The notes under the pieces were generated by a model. The model was not told the origin of the DNA, searched no databases, and saw nothing but the letters and a program-made list of their open reading frames with translations. From CAYSVN01 sp964434585 (GTDB lineage: Bacteria; Patescibacteriota; Gracilibacteria; Peribacterales; Peribacteraceae), in the NCBI GenBank assembly GCA_964434585.1, contig CAYSVN010000053.1, positions 1-8,388 of the forward strand: DNA of 8,388 nt. The letters are read 5' to 3'. A program made the translations under genes and the position numbers. Of this stretch, positions 4,511 to 8,388 are shown piece by piece (positions within the stretch are counted from its first letter, which is position 1; each line of letters starts with the position of its first letter).

Positions 4511-6241
4511 ATGAAAATGCTCTGGTATATCTTTTGGCGAGACATTGGAAATAAGCGACGGTATGTTGCCCCAATGGTATTTGTGATTGTTTTACTTTCG
4601 TTTACATGGACAGGAGAGTCGCTTTTTGCCCGTTGGGCTGTTGATAAAGCCGTGGCTGCCGGTGGTGATACAGATACGCTTATTAGCATTATTGTAATGT
4701 GGCTTGGTATATTTGTATTTATTAGCATACTTCGGGCCATACAAACCTGGTTTCGTTGGGAAATGGCACGGACACTGGTTGTTAATGCTCGTGAATCCTA
4801 TTATCAACATTTGCTTTCGTTAGACATTAATTTTTTTACCTCCAGAAAAACTGGTGAGCTTTCTAAGCGTATAGATAATGCGTCAGAAGCTGCGCATGAA
4901 TTATTGTTTCACAGCATGCTTGATATTACAGCACAATTGTTACAAACTTTTATCTATATTGTTATAAGCTTTACAGTTAGTGTGAAAATGACACTTGTTA
5001 TTTTATGTGCATTGCCATTTTTTACCTTACTTGCTTTTGTGTACGCTGCGTTTGTTGGCCAGCATGTTAAAAAAGTTCATGTGTTTTGGCTTAGTTCTAT
5101 GGCAAGAGCGTCCGATGTTATTATGAATATCTTTACAGTTAAATCTTCTGCACAAGAGTCTGCTGAGCTGCAAAGAATGAAAAATATTCACAAAGAAGCA
5201 GAGGATTCATTGTTAAAAATTTCTACAAGATGGGCCATATTAGAAGGATTAGGTATTTTCTTTTTAATGCGCATTATCCTAGCAGCTTCTGGTTTATGGT
5301 TTTATTCTAAAGGTGAACTAACCCTTGGAAGCTATCTTTTCTTTTTATTTGCGGTCTATAGAATTTTAGCTCCGTTTGAAATGCTTAGTAAGCAAATGCC
5401 TACTTGGACAGAAAAAATGAGTAAGGTACAATTAGGGGAAGATTTGTTTAAGGAGTCTATTGCCATTGCTAATCAAAAAAATGCTAAAACACTACCTAGT
5501 TTAAAAGGTCTTATTGATGTTAGTAGTATTTCATTTTCTTATGAGCAAAGAACGACACTTGATAATATTTCGTTTACGATTAACCCTGGGGAGCATGTTG
5601 CATTAGTAGGCCATAGTGGGGCTGGTAAAACAACTATAGCTATGTTGCTTAATCGTTTTTATGATGTCTCTGCTGGTACTATTACTATTGATGAGTACAG
5701 TCTACAAGACTTAGATGTGCATTGGTGGCGTAAGCAAATTGGCTTTGTGCAACAAGAAAATATTATGTTTAACGATACTGTTAAAGAAAATATTCGATAC
5801 ACTCGGCCTGATGCCAGTGATAAAGAAGTGATAGAAGCTGCCAAACGTGCATCAGCTGATGAGTTTATTACAGATTTGCCAGAGGGTTACGATAGCTTGA
5901 TTGGCGAACGAGGTATTAAGCTTTCTGGTGGTCAACGCCAACGAGTGGCGATTGCTCGAGCTATTTTAAAAGATCCTAGTATTGTTATTTTAGATGAGGC
6001 AACTTCTGCACTTGATAGTGTTACAGAGCGCCAAGTACAAAAAGGGATTGCGGAACTTATGGCCGGCAAAACTTCGCTGGTTATTGCTCACAGACTTTCT
6101 ACTGTAGAATCTGTTGATAAAATTGTTGTACTGGATGAAGGCAAGCTTATTGCCTTTGGTACACATAAAGCCTTAATGAAAGACTGTGACACCTACCGTG
6201 AAATGGTAGAGTTGCAGCAATATGGACTACTAGCAGAGTAA
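4511..6241 (+). CDS. ABC-type exporter half-transporter, fused TMD-NBD (576 aa)
   Basis: This is a type IV ABC exporter that pumps a substrate (lipid, peptide or drug; not predictable) out of the cytoplasm, probably as a homodimer since only one half-transporter gene is present. The N-terminal membrane domain has six likely helices (about 19-40, 57-75, 135-158, 160-183, 245-264, 270-292). The ATPase domain from about 330 has the A-loop Y344, Walker A GHSGAGKTT (367-375), Q-loop Q414/Q415, signature LSGGQRQR (471-478), Walker B IVILDEATSALD with D495 and E496, and H-loop H527. Every catalytic element is intact and the length is typical. Start ATG 4511 has no Shine-Dalgarno; a TACTCT hexamer ends 8 nt upstream. 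It is divergent from mutY and followed directly by a repeat-rich terminator hairpin, so it is likely monocistronic. Confidence 0.96.
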   Translation: MKMLWYIFWRDIGNKRRYVAPMVFVIVLLSFTWTGESLFARWAVDKAVAAGGDTDTLISIIVMWLGIFVFISILRAIQTWFRWEMARTLVVNARESYYQHLLSLDINFFTSRKTGELSKRIDNASEAAHELLFHSMLDITAQLLQTFIYIVISFTVSVKMTLVILCALPFFTLLAFVYAAFVGQHVKKVHVFWLSSMARASDVIMNIFTVKSSAQESAELQRMKNIHKEAEDSLLKISTRWAILEGLGIFFLMRIILAASGLWFYSKGELTLGSYLFFLFAVYRILAPFEMLSKQMPTWTEKMSKVQLGEDLFKESIAIANQKNAKTLPSLKGLIDVSSISFSYEQRTTLDNISFTINPGEHVALVGHSGAGKTTIAMLLNRFYDVSAGTITIDEYSLQDLDVHWWRKQIGFVQQENIMFNDTVKENIRYTRPDASDKEVIEAAKRASADEFITDLPEGYDSLIGERGIKLSGGQRQRVAIARAILKDPSIVILDEATSALDSVTERQVQKGIAELMAGKTSLVIAHRLSTVESVDKIVVLDEGKLIAFGTHKALMKDCDTYREMVELQQYGLLAE

Positions 6242-6328
6242 GATTTAGATATTAGGATTTAGAGATTAGGGATTAGAGTTCTAAGTGGTGAACCCTAATC
6301 CCTACTATCTAGTCCCTAAACTCTTTTT
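6242..6328 (+). terminator. Heptad-repeat hairpin, probable terminator of the ABC gene
   Basis: Directly after the stop codon, five consecutive 7-mers each end in TAG (6242-6276: gatttag, atattag, gatttag, agattag, ggattag). Four 7-mers beginning with CTA follow at 6295-6322 (ctaatcc, ctactat, ctagtcc, ctaaact). The two blocks pair in register: 6267-6280 pairs with 6291-6304 in 13 of 14 positions around a 10-nt loop, and the fold extends outward to 6248/6323 with 25 of 33 Watson-Crick pairs. A T5 run (6324-6328) follows the 3' arm, as in intrinsic terminators. The telomere-like TTAGGG look arises from the heptad; no linear-chromosome end is implied. Confidence 0.75.
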
Positions 6329-6342
6329 AAAATATGAAGAAC

Positions 6343-6371
6343 TTCCACTTGTTTCATAAATACGTTACCAT
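6343..6371 (+). promoter_or_regulatory. Predicted near-leaderless promoter of pyruvate kinase
   Basis: TTCCAC (6343-6348) and TACCAT (6366-6371) are exactly 17 nt apart. The -10 box ends 8 nt before the ATG at 6380, giving a leader of at most about two bases. No Shine-Dalgarno is present. Confidence 0.45.
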
Positions 6372-6379
6372 ACTTCTAT

Positions 6380-7762
6380 ATGAAAAAAATCAATATTGTT
6401 TGCACACTGGGACCAGCGACTAATACTTATCCTGTTATTAAAGATATGATTTCTGCAGGTATGAATGTTGCCCGTATTAATATGTCGCATGGCACGCATG
6501 AAGAAAAAAAAGAAGTTATTGCCCTTGTGCGTAAAGCATCGGATGAACTTAAAACTCCGGTAGCTATTATGATAGATACTAAAGGTCCAGAGGTTCGTTG
6601 TTATCATCCTGAGACTTTAACTCTAACAGCTGGAGAGCAGTTTAAATTTGTTGCAACAGAAGCTAGAGCAGGGGAGCAAGAGAGCCAAATGAGCTACCCT
6701 GGCTGGTTTAGTGATGTTGCCGCTGGAGACGAAATACTTATTGAGGGTGGTGTTATGCGCCTTTCGTTAGATTCTTTAACGCCTAAAGAAGCTGTCTGTA
6801 CTGTACTTTATGGCGGTGAGATGAAAAATGGACGCCACGTAAATGTGCGTGGTAAAACTGCTACCTTGCCATCTATTACCGAGAAAGACTGGATAGACCT
6901 TCAGTTTGGAATTGATCAAAATGCTGACTTTTTTGCTCTTTCACTTATTAATGATGCAGATACCTTGCACCAGGTTCGTGATTTTCTTAAAACAAATAAT
7001 GGGCACCAAGAGTTAATTTCTAAAATTGAATCTGCACGCTCTATTGTTAACTTGGAAGAAATTATAGAAGCAAGCGATGGTATTATGGTTGCCAGAGGTG
7101 ACTTAGGGGCTGAAATGCCATTAGAAGATGTGCCAGCCTTACAACAACAAATGATTGACCTAGCTGACCAACACATGAAGCGAGTTATTGTTGCAACACA
7201 AATGTTAGAATCGATGATGGAAAACCCTATTCCAAGTAGGGCAGAGGTAGCAGATATTGCCCATGCTGTAGAACAAGGTGTCGATGCTCTTATGCTTAGT
7301 GGAGAAACTGCTATTGGCAAGTACCCAGTAGAGACTATTGCTATGATGAGCTCTATTGCCGAGCGGTACGCAGCTACCAACTTACATATTGATTTTGAGC
7401 TAGTCCCAAGAGACGCTTTAGCCCTAGCCGCTGTAGAAATGGCAGATACCATTACTGCTGACGCTCTTATTGTATTTTCTCGTTCGGGTCGTAGTGCTAA
7501 TGCTGTGGCTCATCTTGATCCACATACCCCAATTCATGCATTTACCTTTACGCCAGAAACTATGCGTAAAATGGTGCTTATGCGTAGCGTTACTCCACAC
7601 TCTATTGCGTCTTCGGATAACTATCAAACAACCATCGATGCTGCAATTGAGCATTTGCTTACCCATAAGCATATTCAAAAACCCTATAAGGTCGTTGTAA
7701 CATCATCATTACTTGGAAATAATGAGAATGATATGACGATCCAGATTAGAGAAGAAAACTAA
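6380..7762 (+). CDS. pyk: Pyruvate kinase, 460 aa
   Basis: Pyruvate kinase converts phosphoenolpyruvate and ADP to pyruvate and ATP, the last glycolytic step, in the cytosol. Active-site residues are conserved and nearly collinear with E. coli PykF: R32, N34, S36 in ARINMSHG, D66 and K68 in IDTKGPEVR, K215 and E217 in ISKIES, D241 in MVARGDLGAE, T273 in VATQMLES, followed by SRAEVADIAHAVEQGVDALMLSGETA. The B domain (about 71-164) is divergent: IEGG and NVRGKTATLP replace the more usual DDG and NLPG forms. ALSLIN (186-191) replaces the common ASFVR. The C-terminal domain has SRSGRSANAV (367-376), corresponding to the effector phosphate-binding loop of FBP-regulated enzymes; regulation is uncertain. 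No extra C-terminal PEP-utilising domain is present. The gene has its own promoter and terminator. Confidence 0.97.
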   Translation: MKKINIVCTLGPATNTYPVIKDMISAGMNVARINMSHGTHEEKKEVIALVRKASDELKTPVAIMIDTKGPEVRCYHPETLTLTAGEQFKFVATEARAGEQESQMSYPGWFSDVAAGDEILIEGGVMRLSLDSLTPKEAVCTVLYGGEMKNGRHVNVRGKTATLPSITEKDWIDLQFGIDQNADFFALSLINDADTLHQVRDFLKTNNGHQELISKIESARSIVNLEEIIEASDGIMVARGDLGAEMPLEDVPALQQQMIDLADQHMKRVIVATQMLESMMENPIPSRAEVADIAHAVEQGVDALMLSGETAIGKYPVETIAMMSSIAERYAATNLHIDFELVPRDALALAAVEMADTITADALIVFSRSGRSANAVAHLDPHTPIHAFTFTPETMRKMVLMRSVTPHSIASSDNYQTTIDAAIEHLLTHKHIQKPYKVVVTSSLLGNNENDMTIQIREEN

Positions 7763-7778
7763 AGAGGTAAAAACAGAA

Positions 7779-7808
7779 CATACCTTAAGAGCTGTATGGC
7801 TTTTTTTT
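7779..7808 (+). terminator. Intrinsic terminator after pyk
   Basis: CATAC (7779-7783) pairs with GTATG (7794-7798), followed two bases later by eight Ts (7801-7808). An overlapping alternative stem, AAGAGC (7787-7792) with GCTTTT (7799-7804), leads directly into the same T run. Either stem is short, but the uninterrupted T8 just after the pyk stop codon supports a terminator. Confidence 0.6.
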
Positions 7809-7836
7809 GCTTATACTTTTATTTTTTTAGGTTTTG

Positions 7837-7845
7837 TGATACAAT
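7837..7845 (+). promoter_or_regulatory. Extended -10 promoter for the 128-aa gene
   Basis: TGA-TACAAT is an extended -10 with 5 of 6 matches. The upstream DNA is a T-rich tract with no clear -35. Transcription would start near 7852-7853 and leave a leader of about 30 nt that is A/C-rich, almost free of G and lacking a Shine-Dalgarno. This gene and rpsJ are the two in the window whose best promoter is clearly not adjacent to the ATG. Confidence 0.45.
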
Positions 7846-7882
7846 AATTAGATAGACACAAATATTAACACACATACAACAT

Positions 7883-8269
7883 ATGACTTTAGACGCGTGC
7901 ATAGCACAGGCAATTTCTTCCGAGTTCGATATTATTGACGCCCTTCCAGAGGTGCAAACTTTGCCTCTACATGAGGTAGAAGGTTATGTGCAGGAATATG
8001 TTTTAACAATGCATGAAACGCTTCGTAGTGTTATAGAAGCAGAAGGGGAGCAGTTTATTACCAGCCAAGATGCAGCTGGACTTTGTACCATTTGCCAAGA
8101 AGCTGGTATTTCTGTACCGCCAACAATGCTTATTAATGTTTGTAGAGCTATTATTGAACATTATATTATAGAGGCGCAATGCATGCTTCAAACACCAGAT
8201 GGGCAAACGGTATGGTGGCTTAAAATGAATATTGATTCGGCTGGCGTGTTAACAGAAATGGCTGCATAA
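7883..8269 (+). CDS. Uncharacterised acidic protein, 128 aa
   Basis: I do not recognise this family. The protein is acidic, soluble and probably mainly alpha-helical, with no signal peptide or membrane segment. It has five cysteines (6, 68, 71, 87, 100), including a CTIC pair at 68-71 in DAAGLCTICQEAGI; one CxxC alone is not enough to call a zinc ribbon. A C-terminal TPDGQTVWWLKMNIDSAG (104-121) looks like a small beta hairpin. The start ATG 7883 follows an A/C-rich leader and an extended -10 at 7837-7845. It stands alone between the pyk terminator and the tRNA-Cys promoter, on the same strand. The coding potential is good for its length; the function is unknown. Confidence 0.8.
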   Translation: MTLDACIAQAISSEFDIIDALPEVQTLPLHEVEGYVQEYVLTMHETLRSVIEAEGEQFITSQDAAGLCTICQEAGISVPPTMLINVCRAIIEHYIIEAQCMLQTPDGQTVWWLKMNIDSAGVLTEMAA

Positions 8270-8299
8270 CTTGTTACCATAAAAGATAACATGGAGTAC

Positions 8300-8328
8300 T
8301 TGAATACTTTGTGTTTGTTACCTATACT
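8300..8328 (+). promoter_or_regulatory. Predicted promoter of tRNA-Cys
   Basis: TTGAAT (8300-8305) and TATACT (8323-8328) are separated by exactly 17 nt and lie 10 nt before the mature tRNA 5' end, so the primary transcript would carry only a few extra bases. This is one of the best -35/-10 pairs in the window. ATGGAG (8291-8296) and CTCCAT (8327-8332) form an inverted repeat bracketing the promoter, of unknown significance. Confidence 0.65.
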
Positions 8329-8338
8329 CTCCATCGAT

Positions 8339-8388
8339 GGTGCTGTAGCCAAGTGGTAAGGCATCGGTCTGCAAAACCTTCATCGCGG
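8339..8388 (+). tRNA. tRNA-Cys (anticodon GCA), 5' part, cut by window end
   Basis: The acceptor 5' strand GGTGCTG (8339-8345), TA at positions 8-9, D-stem GCC/GGC (8348-8350 with 8360-8362), D-loop AAGTGGTAA and anticodon loop CTGCAAA (8369-8375) are all recognisable. The anticodon GCA (8371-8373) reads cysteine codons. The anticodon stem is TCGGT (8364-8368) against ACCTT (8376-8380): the three inner pairs form, but the two outer positions are C-T and T-T mismatches. The T-arm and acceptor 3' strand lie beyond the window. A strong promoter sits just upstream. Confidence 0.93.

Noticed and set aside
6242..6323. CRISPR-like or telomere repeat array
   Set aside because: The repeats are degenerate heptamers with no spacers and no neighbouring cas genes. 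The inverted halves and the T run fit a terminator hairpin; no chromosome end or telomere resolution feature is visible.
6916..7452. A 178-codon open frame antisense to pyk
   Set aside because: It lies wholly opposite a well-conserved pyruvate kinase region, has low-complexity Ser/Ile/Ala composition typical of mirrored codons, and no promoter. It is a shadow frame.
8271..8322. TTGTTACC direct repeat (8271-8278 and 8315-8322)
   Set aside because: Eight bases repeated twice in AT-rich DNA is not strong; the second copy is simply the promoter spacer. A partial match near the pyk promoter does not form a consistent pattern.
8291..8359. A 22-codon ORF starting at ATG 8291
   Set aside because: It overlaps the tRNA-Cys promoter and runs into the tRNA itself. 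No independent evidence for translation.
1..8388. Recoding of TGA (as Gly or Trp), as in some CPR lineages
   Set aside because: TGA is absent among the nine stops (eight TAA, one TAG), but nine is too few. No protein here needs an in-frame TGA to be complete, and Trp is encoded by TGG. The standard code explains everything seen.

Overview
The window is an AT-rich bacterial chromosomal segment of housekeeping character. It holds nine protein-coding genes, one of them cut by the left edge, and a tRNA gene cut by the right edge. There is no sign of phage, transposon, CRISPR or plasmid content. Compact spacing, a ribosomal protein S10 with a basic tail, rpsJ detached from the usual S10 operon, unrecognised small proteins and a reduced MutY suggest a streamlined lineage such as the Patescibacteria/CPR. 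That placement is inference; no lineage-specific marker is visible.

Layout: (1) tuf (EF-Tu, 3' part) is followed by rpsJ (S10), which appears to have its own strong promoter embedded in a hairpin, and then by an unrecognised 197-aa gene. (2) On the minus strand, from right to left, lie mutY, a membrane-anchored metallophosphoesterase and a 59-aa single-pass membrane protein, spaced 22 nt apart and converging on the 197-aa gene. (3) Divergent from mutY runs an ABC half-exporter, then a long heptad-repeat hairpin terminator, then pyruvate kinase with its own terminator. (4) An unrecognised 128-aa acidic protein is followed by a well-formed promoter and the 5' two-thirds of tRNA-Cys(GCA). The functions are translation (tuf, rpsJ, tRNA-Cys), DNA repair (mutY), export (ABC protein) and glycolysis (pyruvate kinase); they do not form one pathway.

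The most striking property is how genes start. None of the eight visible start codons has a Shine-Dalgarno sequence at normal spacing. Six have a -10-like hexamer only 6-9 nt upstream of ATG, as expected for leaderless or near-leaderless mRNAs. The other two, rpsJ and the 128-aa gene, have short SD-less leaders, one pyrimidine-rich and one A/C-rich. Stop codons are TAA eight times and TAG once.

Other points of interest are a MutY that lacks two of the four [4Fe-4S] cysteines and the 8-oxoG-recognising Nudix-like domain, and two intergenic regions built from short reiterated words with inverted copies. One of these (6242-6328) has 7-nt phasing and serves as a terminator-like hairpin. The other (4390-4464) lies inside the mutY promoter.
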